A DNA stretch of 5,401 nucleotides from Thermoplasmata archaeon (GTDB taxonomy: Archaea > Thermoplasmatota > Thermoplasmata > Lutacidiplasmatales > UBA184). A model generated the notes under the pieces. That model had not been told where the DNA came from, did no database searches, and was given only the letters and a program-made list of their open reading frames with translations. Below are positions 1-5,401 of the stretch, in pieces. The stretch is from NCBI GenBank assembly GCA_030039995.1, contig JASHUL010000062.1, positions 1 through 5,401 on the forward strand, read 5' to 3'. The position numbers were made by a program, and so were the translations under genes. How positions within the stretch are numbered: the stretch's first letter is position 1; the number at the start of each line of letters is the position of its first letter.

Positions 1-573
1 TTCCTTTCCGCGTGGTCGAACCCGTTTTCGGACGCGCTCGCGCTCGATGCGGCCACGACGGTCTGCCGCCGTCTCGCCCACGCGCTCAAATGGAGCGACG
101 ACCCGGACGCACGGGCGGCGCTCCACTACGCCGCGACCGCGGCCGGCCTCGCCGCATCGAACGCCCAGCGGGGCGCCGCGCACGCGCTCGCCCGAGCCCT
201 CGAGGGCCCGAGCGGTCTGACCTACGGACGACTGCTCGCCGTGCTGCTGCCGCTCGCGCTCGAGTTCGACCATCCTTCGGCCCGCGACCGCCTCGAGACC
301 CTCGCCGACCGGGTCGCGCCGGTCGACGAGGACGGGCGCACGGTCGTGCCGCTGCCGGTCCGGGTCCGGCGCCTCGCGGAGGTCGCCCGGGCCCCGTCGA
401 CCCTGCGGGCCGCGGGGGCCCCGGTCGACCGGATCGAGGCGTCGCGGGAGTCGATCGTTGCGCACGCCCTCGCCTCGCCGGCGGTGCTCGCGAACCCCCG
501 GGTTCCGACCCGGGAGGAGATGGGAGCGCTGCTCACCGCCGCGATCGGGTCGCCCGCCGCCACCGCCCGCTGA
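1..573 (+). CDS. Iron-containing alcohol dehydrogenase family protein, C-terminal half (5' end outside window), atypical active site
   Basis: Frame 1 is open from the first base to the TGA at 571-573, giving 190 residues; family members are about 380-400 long, so roughly the C-terminal helical half is present. Recognisable family blocks are NPFSDALALDA (residues 7-17), a helix with AATAAGLAASNAQRG (44-58) and H61, the LP..LEFD segment (83-90), and near the end NPRVPTREEM (165-174), matching the family's closing NPR..T motif. Family members normally carry a metal-ligand His in the GxxH motif, a second His four residues later, and another ligand in PHG. Here H61 (181-183) is kept, but the second is R65 (193-195) and the PHG histidine is Y75 (223-225). 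The first two metal ligands (D and H) would lie just upstream of the window. Known members reduce aldehydes or ketones with NAD(P)H at Fe or Zn; whether this one does is doubtful. It converges on the PhoU-like gene and is not part of the operon to the right. Family assignment is firm, function is not. Confidence 0.85.
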   Translation, partial: FLSAWSNPFSDALALDAATTVCRRLAHALKWSDDPDARAALHYAATAAGLAASNAQRGAAHALARALEGPSGLTYGRLLAVLLPLALEFDHPSARDRLETLADRVAPVDEDGRTVVPLPVRVRRLAEVARAPSTLRAAGAPVDRIEASRESIVAHALASPAVLANPRVPTREEMGALLTAAIGSPAATAR

Positions 574-586
574 GCGGTCCGACCGG

Positions 587-1672
587 TCACGCGTGCGTCT
601 GTTCGGCGGCCGCCTTCTCGTCCGTGCCGCCGTTCGATTCCTCGACCCGGGGCGGCGACTCCACGGCCCGGTTGATCGCGATCTCGGCGAGGTCGCTCGC
701 GTAGAACGCGCTCCGCTCGAGGCTCTCGAGCACGTAGGCGAGCCCGACCGCGAGCCGCCCGCGTTTGGTCGTGAGCTCGTGCAGCACGTGGTCCCGCTCG
801 CGGGTGATCCGTTTGGCCGCGTCGATCACCGCGTTCGCCTTCTCGATGTCGCGCGAGTCGAGGCTGTCGAGGGCGTCCGCGAGCGCGGTCGCGGCCGAGG
901 CCGCCATCCGTTCGAGCTCGTTGAAGAGGCGATCCGGGGTGCGTTCGCGGCCGAGGATCGTCACCGTCTCGGCGATCCGGACCGCGTGGTCCGCGATCCG
1001 TTCGAGCACCCGGGAGGCGAGGAGGTACGTGGAGCACTCGGGCAGCGTGAGGTCGAGGCTGACGAGGATCCGAGCGTCCCGCAGCGCGCTCGTCACCTGC
1101 TTTTCGAGGAACCAGTGGAGCCGGTCGACCTCCCAGTCGCGCTCGATCACGTCGCGGGCGATCGACGCGTCCCGGGCGCGGAACGCGGCCATCGCGTCGG
1201 TCTGCATCGCCCGGACCATCTGGTGCATCCGGCGGATGACCGACGGGATCGGGAGCGGGTTCTGACCGACGACGTCCTGAAGGATGACTGCCTCCGCCGT
1301 CTCCTCGAGAATCTCGGGGCCGATCATCCGCTGGGCGAAGTTCCGGATCACCTCGCGGGTACGGGCGCTCATCCGCCCCGGCGTCCGGATCTCGAGGAGC
1401 GGGTAGCCGGCGATGTACTCCGCGATCAACCGGCGGAAGAGATGCTCCACCTCGAGGTCGTTCGACACCTCCACGACGCGGCGCTCCGCCTCGGGGGCCT
1501 CCCCCGACTCGGCGAAGACCGTCAGCGAGCCGTCGGCGCGCGGGGTGAAGAACAACGTATCGCCCGCCCCGAGCCCCCGCGAGACGACCCAGTTCTTCGG
1601 CAGTGAGATGATGAACGTCGACCCGCCGGTCTTCTGGATCCGTCGGCCGTGAAAGCCTCCGGTGCTCCGCAT
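587..1672 (-). CDS. AbrB-type DNA-binding / PhoU-domain phosphate uptake regulator-like protein
   Basis: A 361-residue protein. Residues about 8-55 form a SpoVT/AbrB-like DNA-binding domain with the archaeal PhoU-type start MRSTGG and the block RIQKTGGSTFIISLPKNW (11-28). Residues about 105-340 are all-helical PhoU repeats, with acidic metal-site style motifs at ERIADH (224-229) and LERS...SDLAE (318-330). The frame stays open to 1948, which would add 92 residues, but that stretch crosses the TATA box and the divergent gene and has no domain character, so I chose the ATG at 1670-1672. There, the domain begins at once and a TATA box sits about 30 bases upstream. The tail (about 338-361) is polar and probably disordered. 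In the family, PhoU proteins restrain phosphate uptake through Pst and modulate phosphate signalling; archaeal AbrB fusions are thought to act as transcription regulators. No Pst or other phosphate gene is in the window, so the target is unknown. Confidence 0.9.
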   Translation of the reverse strand: MRSTGGFHGRRIQKTGGSTFIISLPKNWVVSRGLGAGDTLFFTPRADGSLTVFAESGEAPEAERRVVEVSNDLEVEHLFRRLIAEYIAGYPLLEIRTPGRMSARTREVIRNFAQRMIGPEILEETAEAVILQDVVGQNPLPIPSVIRRMHQMVRAMQTDAMAAFRARDASIARDVIERDWEVDRLHWFLEKQVTSALRDARILVSLDLTLPECSTYLLASRVLERIADHAVRIAETVTILGRERTPDRLFNELERMAASAATALADALDSLDSRDIEKANAVIDAAKRITRERDHVLHELTTKRGRLAVGLAYVLESLERSAFYASDLAEIAINRAVESPPRVEESNGGTDEKAAAEQTHA

Positions 1673-1700
1673 GGCGACGGCCGGGCGGAGTTCCGGCTTT

Positions 1701-1708
1701 CTATATAG
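1701..1708 (-). promoter_or_regulatory. TATA box for the PhoU-like gene
   Basis: CTATATAG, an isolated AT stretch in very GC-rich DNA, reads the same on both strands. Its centre lies about 33 bases upstream of the ATG at 1672, so transcription starting about 25 bases downstream of the box would leave a leader of only a few bases. No Shine-Dalgarno is visible before the ATG, consistent with a leaderless or nearly leaderless transcript. The box is the core of a 16-bp imperfect inverted repeat, 1695-1710 (GGCT...AGCC ends, 6 of 8 pairs match). Seen in sequence; promoter role inferred. Confidence 0.7.
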
Positions 1709-1712
1709 CCAC

Positions 1713-1726
1713 CGCTGGCCGCAGCG
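1713..1726. repeat. Small inverted repeat between the divergent TATA boxes
   Basis: CGCTG (1713-1717) and CAGCG (1722-1726) are perfect inverted arms around a 4-base spacer, lying in the 40 bases between the two TATA boxes. The position suits an operator or upstream activator site that could affect both directions. Five-base arms arise easily by chance in DNA of this composition, so this is only a candidate. Confidence 0.25.
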
Positions 1727-1748
1727 ACGACGTCCCGACCCCCGGACT

Positions 1749-1756
1749 CTAAATAG
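1749..1756 (+). promoter_or_regulatory. TATA-like box for the oxidoreductase operon
   Basis: CTAAATAG, the only other AT-rich patch in the divergent spacer, lies with its centre about 35 bases before the ATG at 1787. An archaeal start about 25 bases downstream would give a leader of ten bases or less, and there is no Shine-Dalgarno before the ATG. The match to the archaeal box A is weaker than that of the divergent TATATA box, suggesting a weaker or activator-dependent promoter; the strength is inference. Confidence 0.6.
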
Positions 1757-1786
1757 CTCGGGCGCGGGTGTCCGCCGGTTCGCTGC

Positions 1787-3454
1787 ATGGCGGGGCCTTC
1801 GGAACGTCACGTTCTCTTCGACCGGTCGGCGAAGAACGTGCGCCCCGGCGAGACGCTCCTCGCCGCACTCGCCCGGGACGGATGGCCGGCGCTCCAGCGG
1901 TCGATCCGGTACCACCGGCCCCGGGGCCCGTTCTGCGGTGTCGGTCACTGCACGGGGTGCCTCGTCCGCGTGAACGGGCGGCCGAACGTCCGAGCCTGCC
2001 GCTTCGAGCCGGCGGAGGGCGACGTCGTGACGACCGAGAACTCCTGGCCGTCACCCCGGTTCGACCTGCTCGGTGTCCTAGACTTCGTCTTCCCGGGCGG
2101 GATCGACACCTTGCACGGCTTTCGGCGGCCCGCGTGGGCGACGCGCGCCTACCATCGGGTCGTCCGCCGGCTGGCCGGCTACGGGGCCGCGCCCGATCCG
2201 GGCGTCCCGGCTCCGCCGTCCTCGCCCCCGCTACGGCGGACGGTCGACGTGGCGATCGTCGGGGCCGGCGTGGCGGGGCGCGCGCTCGCCGCTCAGCTCG
2301 CGAACGCCGGCCGGCCGGTCGTAGCGATCGACCGGGCGCTCCGCCCCGCGCCGGTCCCCTGGGCGGACCTCCTCGGCCGCACGACCGTGACGTTCCTTCC
2401 GCCGCCCGCGCCCGGCGGCGACGCTCGCTTCACCCTGCTCGGTTTCGAAGAGCCAGCCCGTGGAGTCGAGATCCGGGCCCGCGCCGTCGTGGTCGCGACG
2501 GGCGGCTACGACGCGGCGCTCGGCTTCGGGGGGAACGACCGCCCGGGAGTGCTCACGGCGGACGGAGCGTTCGCCCTGCTCGCGCCGGACGGTCGCGCCC
2601 CGTTCGAGCGCGCGGTCGTCGTCGGTGGCGGGGAGCGGGTCACCGACGTGCTCGAGCGGTGCGGCGACGCCGTCAGCGCGATCGTCTCCCCCGGCGACGT
2701 CGAGCCGGGGGTCGTTCGCCGGGCGTCCGAGCTCGAGATCCCGCTCTACCCGCGCTCGCTCCTCCTGTCGGCCTCGGGCCGGTCCCGCGTCCGATCCGTC
2801 GCGCTCCGCACCCGGGGCCACGGACCCCGGTTCTCGCTCGGATGCGACGCGGTCATCCTCGCGCACCGGCGCCTCCCGACTCCGCAGCTGTTCTTCCAGG
2901 CCGGGGCACGGATGGAATGGCGGGGCGGGACGGGCGCGTACTATCCGTGGCTCGCGGAGTCCGGCGAGACGAGCGTCCCCGGTCTTTTCGCACTCGGCGA
3001 ATCGGCCGGATACCTGCCGGACGCGACGGGCGACACCACCGCCCGGGTCGCTGCCGCCCTGCTCGGCCGCCCACTCCCCGAAGGGGCACCACCTCCCCGG
3101 GTCGCGAGCACGGGGCTACCGGACCTGGACGGGTACTACCGGGAGCTCGCGGCGGAGCCCCGCTCGGGCCGGTGGGTCGCCTGCCCCTGCGAGGACGTGC
3201 TCCTCGAGGAGGTGGAAGCCGCCCACCGCGCCGGGTATCGTGGGATCGAGGTGATCAAGCGCTACACCGGACTCGGGACCGGGCTCTGTCAGGGTCGCTA
3301 CTGCCTTCCGGACGCGCTCCTCCTTCTCGCGCGACTCGAGGCCCGGTCCCCGCCCGAGGTCGGGTACATCACGCAGCGCCCACCGGTCGTGCCGACGCCG
3401 CTCGGGGCGTTCGCGGCGCTGGCCGACGTGGGCTCGGAAGAGGAGCCACGATGA
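1787..3454 (+). CDS. HcnA-HcnB/SoxA-like oxidoreductase subunit with two [2Fe-2S] domains (dye-linked amino acid dehydrogenase large subunit)
   Basis: A 555-residue fusion. Residues 1-85 are a ferredoxin-like domain (Fer2_4 type) with C50-x4-C55-x2-C58-x12-C71. Residues 150-425 are a pyridine-nucleotide-disulfide-oxidoreductase-like core, with GAGVAG (159-164), acidic D182 after the second strand, VVVATGG (234-240) and a second glycine patch at 279-282. Residues 463-515 are a BFD-like [2Fe-2S] domain, C466-x-C468-x32-C501-x4-C506, followed by the RPPVVPTPLGA tail common in this family. It equals HcnA plus HcnB of cyanide synthase joined end to end, or SoxA of sarcosine oxidase without its folate-binding GcvT part, so transfer of a methylene to tetrahydrofolate is not expected. 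It probably accepts electrons from the next gene's flavin and passes them on through the clusters; NAD, FAD or ATP could fill the nucleotide site. The core is short: about 73 residues between the two FAD motifs, with no GGQ loop. ATG 1787 fits the TATA spacing. Confidence 0.88.
   Translation: MAGPSERHVLFDRSAKNVRPGETLLAALARDGWPALQRSIRYHRPRGPFCGVGHCTGCLVRVNGRPNVRACRFEPAEGDVVTTENSWPSPRFDLLGVLDFVFPGGIDTLHGFRRPAWATRAYHRVVRRLAGYGAAPDPGVPAPPSSPPLRRTVDVAIVGAGVAGRALAAQLANAGRPVVAIDRALRPAPVPWADLLGRTTVTFLPPPAPGGDARFTLLGFEEPARGVEIRARAVVVATGGYDAALGFGGNDRPGVLTADGAFALLAPDGRAPFERAVVVGGGERVTDVLERCGDAVSAIVSPGDVEPGVVRRASELEIPLYPRSLLLSASGRSRVRSVALRTRGHGPRFSLGCDAVILAHRRLPTPQLFFQAGARMEWRGGTGAYYPWLAESGETSVPGLFALGESAGYLPDATGDTTARVAAALLGRPLPEGAPPPRVASTGLPDLDGYYRELAAEPRSGRWVACPCEDVLLEEVEAAHRAGYRGIEVIKRYTGLGTGLCQGRYCLPDALLLLARLEARSPPEVGYITQRPPVVPTPLGAFAALADVGSEEEPR
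3440..3445 (+). promoter_or_regulatory. Shine-Dalgarno for the SoxB-like gene
   Basis: GAGGAG ends five bases before ATG 3451 and lies inside the 3' end of the preceding gene. It fixes the start within a reading frame that is otherwise open upstream to 1768, and supports re-initiation at the ATGA overlap. Confidence 0.75.
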
Positions 3455-4617
3455 CCTCGCTCGCCCGCTCTTCCTACCGAGTTGTCGTCGTCGGCGCCGG
3501 GGTCCTCGGACTTTACACCGCGGTCCACCTCGCGCGGGCCGGGGCGGGGCCGGTGCTCGTGGTCGACCGGGGCTTCCTCTCGAGCGGCGCGTCCGGTCGG
3601 AACGGGGGCGGGGTGCGGCAGCAGTGGGAAACGCGGGCGACGGTCCGACTCGCCCGCGAGTCGGTGGCGGCATACCGCCGCTTCGGGCTCGACTTCGGCT
3701 ACAACATCTGGTTCCGCCAGTCGGGGTACGTCTTCCTCGCCGAGACCGAGCGCGAATTGACGCGGCTGCGGGCGGTGCACGACCTCGTCGTCTCGGAAGG
3801 CCTCCCCTCCGAGGTTCTCGGCCCGGAGCGCGTCGCGGCGCTCGTGCCCGGGATCGCGCCGGGCGCTTCGGTCGGGGGTACGTACCTCGGGTCGGACGGG
3901 ACGCTCTACCCGTTCCCTGCCGTCTGGGGCCTTTACGAGGCGGCCCGCTCGCTCGGGGTCGAGGTAGCGCTCGGTGTCGAAGCGGTCGGCGTTGACGCGC
4001 CGGCCGGTCGTGTCGCCGCGGTGATGACGAGCGCCGGACGTGTCGAAGCGCCGGTCGTCGTCAACGCGGCGGGCGGCTGGTCCGCGGAGTTCTCCCGGCG
4101 GGCCGGGCTCACGGTGCCGAACGTGGCGACGCGGCACGAGATCTTCGCCACCGAACCGGTGAAACCGTTCCTGGACCCGATGGTCGTCCGCGTCTCGGAC
4201 GGCCTGTACTTCAGCCAGACGATGCGCGGAGAGATCGTCGGCGGGGTCACGGTGCCGAACGGCCACGGGGTCGACGGAGGGATGCCGACGTCCCCGCGCT
4301 TTTTGACCGGGATGGCGCGCGCGCTCGTGCTCCTCGTGCCCCGGCTCGCCTCGCTCGGGGTGCTCCGAGCGTGGTCCGGGTTCTACGACGACACCCCCGA
4401 TGGGTTCCCGGTGATCGGCGAGGACCCCCGGCGCCCGGGGTTCGTTCACGCCAACGGGTTCGGCGGACACGGGTTCATGCTCGCGCCGGCGGCCTCGCGG
4501 CGCGTCGCCCAGGCGGCGCTGGGCGAGCGCGTGGACCTCGACCCCGCGACGTTCGCCCCGGCGCGCTTTTTCTCGAGCGACCGGCCGACGTCCGTCGAGC
4601 GGTTGCAGCTCGGGTGA
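3451..4617 (+). CDS. FAD-dependent DAAO/SoxB/HcnC-family dehydrogenase subunit
   Basis: A 388-residue protein of normal family length. The N-terminus has the dinucleotide fold VVVVGAGVLG (11-20) with D39 closing the second strand, then the family's S-x-ASGRNGGGVR signature (45-56). NAAGGWS (205-211) and the C-terminal FYDDTPDGFPVIGEDP (311-326) plus NGFGGHGFMLAP (335-346) complete the FAD-binding domain. Relatives oxidise the C-N bond of proline, sarcosine, glycine or other amino acids and opines. The protein contains no cysteine, and the position of the flavin-linking Cys of monomeric sarcosine oxidase is G310 by motif alignment; the His that holds FMN in heterotetrameric SoxB is also not evident (segment TLYPFPAVWG). 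So FAD is probably non-covalent. The start overlaps the previous gene by 4 bp (ATGA) behind a good GAGGAG site, which implies equal expression and one complex. The upstream extension of this frame is a shadow of the previous gene. Substrate unknown. Confidence 0.9.
   Translation: MTSLARSSYRVVVVGAGVLGLYTAVHLARAGAGPVLVVDRGFLSSGASGRNGGGVRQQWETRATVRLARESVAAYRRFGLDFGYNIWFRQSGYVFLAETERELTRLRAVHDLVVSEGLPSEVLGPERVAALVPGIAPGASVGGTYLGSDGTLYPFPAVWGLYEAARSLGVEVALGVEAVGVDAPAGRVAAVMTSAGRVEAPVVVNAAGGWSAEFSRRAGLTVPNVATRHEIFATEPVKPFLDPMVVRVSDGLYFSQTMRGEIVGGVTVPNGHGVDGGMPTSPRFLTGMARALVLLVPRLASLGVLRAWSGFYDDTPDGFPVIGEDPRRPGFVHANGFGGHGFMLAPAASRRVAQAALGERVDLDPATFAPARFFSSDRPTSVERLQLG
4613..4617 (+). promoter_or_regulatory. 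Shine-Dalgarno for the glycerate-kinase-like gene
   Basis: GGTGA, complementary to the 16S rRNA end, overlaps the stop codon of the preceding gene and ends four bases before GTG 4622. It decides between this GTG and the in-frame GTG at 4688, which has no such site. Confidence 0.55.
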
Positions 4618-4621
4618 GTCC

Positions 4622-5401
4622 GTGATCGGGCAGTTTCCGTGGGACCCGTTCCCGCCCGGCGAGCCGGACCCGAAAGGGCCGGATCCCGTGCCGTCGCTCG
4701 CCTACCGTGCCGCCGTCTCGGCGGCGGACGCCTACCACGCGGTCCGCCTCGCGGTGCGCCGGGAGGGCGGTACCTTGCGGGTCGGGAACCGGTTCGTGCC
4801 GGAAGGTCGCTATCGCGAGGTCGCCTTCCTCGCGTTCGGGAACGCCGCCAACTCGATGGCGCTCGGCGTGCTCCACGCGCTCGGCCAGCAACTGACGCAA
4901 GGGTTCCTCGCGGGTCCGGAACCGGTGACGGACGAAGTACCGTTCCGGGGGCTCGCCGTCGCCCCGGGCTGGCCGGGCGACCCGGTCGCCGAGTCGGCCG
5001 TCCGATCCGCCGTCGAGCTCGCGGAAGGGCTGACGGAGCAGGACCTGCTCCTCGTCCTCCTGTCGCCCGGCGCCCTGAAGTCGCTCGCCACCCCGCCGGT
5101 CGGCATGACCCCCGCGGAGTTCGCGAGCTTCCTCGAGCGGTCGCACGCCGCCGGCGCCGACGGGCGCGAGGTCGCGCTCCTCGCGCGGGTCATCGGGACC
5201 GGTGCGGTCGGTGGGCGGCTCGCCGCGGCGGTGACGCGAGCGGACCTCGCGACGCTCGTCGTCGAACGGGGGGACGGCACCGCGGTCCTCGGAGGCGGCC
5301 CGACGCGGCGCGTCACGCCCGAAGAGCGCGCGGAGGCCCGCGCGGTCGTCGAGCGCGTCGGGCTCGCGTCCGCGCTCCCGGCGACGGCGTCCGCCCCGCT
5401 C
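4622..5401 (+). CDS. Glycerate 2-kinase (DUF4147/MOFRL) family protein, degenerate active site, 3' end outside window
   Basis: Open from GTG 4622 to the window edge: 260 residues of a family that usually has about 400-450; the C-terminal MOFRL part is missing. Order and spacing follow the family: an N-terminal helix (about 27-45), FLAFGNAANSMA (69-80), a Rossmann-like domain, P-x-GMT (159-163), GAD..E (178-183), GGRLA (197-201) and GGGPT (224-228). In active kinases these blocks read ALGKAA..MA, GHPVPDE, LISGGGSALL, VRKHLS..KGGRLA and SDV.GD...SGPT. Here the Lys is N74, the His is W117, SGGGSALL is replaced by SPGALKSLA (148-156), both Lys of the RKH/KGG block are V190 and V196 (R189 is kept), and SDV is lost (213-215). 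Active relatives turn D-glycerate plus ATP into 2-phosphoglycerate, in serine or glyoxylate use and in the non-phosphorylating Entner-Doudoroff route. Four bases separate it from the flavoenzyme gene, so it is co-transcribed. Family is fairly sure; kinase activity is doubtful. Confidence 0.78.
   Translation, partial: MIGQFPWDPFPPGEPDPKGPDPVPSLAYRAAVSAADAYHAVRLAVRREGGTLRVGNRFVPEGRYREVAFLAFGNAANSMALGVLHALGQQLTQGFLAGPEPVTDEVPFRGLAVAPGWPGDPVAESAVRSAVELAEGLTEQDLLLVLLSPGALKSLATPPVGMTPAEFASFLERSHAAGADGREVALLARVIGTGAVGGRLAAAVTRADLATLVVERGDGTAVLGGGPTRRVTPEERAEARAVVERVGLASALPATASAPL

Noticed and set aside
574..589. Small palindromes (CGGT-CCG-ACCG, ACCGGT) in the 13-bp convergent junction as a shared terminator
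   Set aside because: Four-base stems, no T tract on either strand; the match is what GC-rich DNA gives by chance.
458..1606. 382-residue plus-strand frame opposite the PhoU-like gene
   Set aside because: No recognisable domain and low-complexity composition; high GC removes stop codons on the complement of a real gene.
1673..1948. 92-residue N-terminal extension of the PhoU-like frame (start at 1948)
   Set aside because: It crosses the TATA box and overlaps the start of the divergent gene, has no domain character, and the conserved AbrB start MRSTGG begins at 1672.
1768..3450. Long upstream extension of the SoxB-like frame, which would make a 949-residue protein
   Set aside because: It is the Arg/Pro/Gly-rich shadow of the HcnAB-like gene in another frame; the real start at 3451 has an ATGA overlap, a Shine-Dalgarno and the FAD motif ten residues in.
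3298..4470. 390-residue minus-strand frame opposite the SoxB-like gene
   Set aside because: Composition (R, D, H, P rich) is that of an antisense shadow; the plus strand carries a clear FAD enzyme.
1787..4617. Hydrogen cyanide synthase (hcnABC) as a firm call
   Set aside because: The domain architecture matches, but the same architecture is shared by proline dehydrogenases and opine oxidases, and no residue seen here singles out glycine.
4688..4690. Alternative in-frame GTG start of the glycerate-kinase-like gene
   Set aside because: No Shine-Dalgarno nearby, whereas GTG 4622 has GGTGA four bases upstream and gives tight operon spacing. It remains possible because the first 22 residues are Pro-rich and not clearly conserved.

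Overview
The window looks like a piece of a GC-rich archaeal genome. The evidence is a PhoU-like regulator with an N-terminal AbrB domain (a common archaeal architecture), archaeal-type TATA boxes at a suitable distance in front of two divergent start codons, no Shine-Dalgarno in front of those two genes but clear ones in front of the downstream operon genes, and third codon positions that are nearly all G or C. The proteins are not strongly acidic, which argues against haloarchaea. A high-GC member of the Thermoplasmatota or a similar lineage is my best guess; this is inference.

Layout: (1) 1-573, plus strand: the C-terminal half of an iron-containing alcohol dehydrogenase family protein, cut by the window edge. 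It has lost two of the histidines expected in the active site. (2) 587-1672, minus strand: an AbrB-PhoU regulator, convergent with gene 1 with only 13 bp between the stop codons. (3) 1673-1786: a 114-bp divergent control region with back-to-back TATA boxes (1701-1708 and 1749-1756) and small inverted repeats. (4) 1787-5401, plus strand: a tightly packed operon. Its first gene encodes a 555-residue protein that joins a plant-type-like [2Fe-2S] domain, a nucleotide-binding disulfide-reductase-like core and a BFD-like [2Fe-2S] domain (an HcnA-HcnB-like fusion; a SoxA-like protein without the folate-binding C-terminus). It overlaps by 4 bp (ATGA) a 388-residue DAAO/SoxB/HcnC-like FAD oxidoreductase. 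Four bases after that gene, at a GTG, begins a glycerate 2-kinase (DUF4147) family protein that runs off the right edge.

The first two operon genes very probably form one membrane- or dye-linked amino acid or imino acid dehydrogenase complex. The SoxB-like subunit would oxidise the substrate at FAD, and electrons would leave through the iron-sulfur clusters of the large subunit. The substrate (proline, sarcosine, glycine, D-amino acid, opine) cannot be read from the sequence. The kinase-like third gene would fit a route from serine or glycine carbon to 2-phosphoglycerate, but almost every signature motif of active glycerate kinases is altered in it. That makes it the most unusual object in the window: a well-kept open reading frame of a kinase fold that appears to have lost the canonical active site. 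No RNA gene, mobile element, CRISPR array or gene-free stretch over 300 bases was seen.
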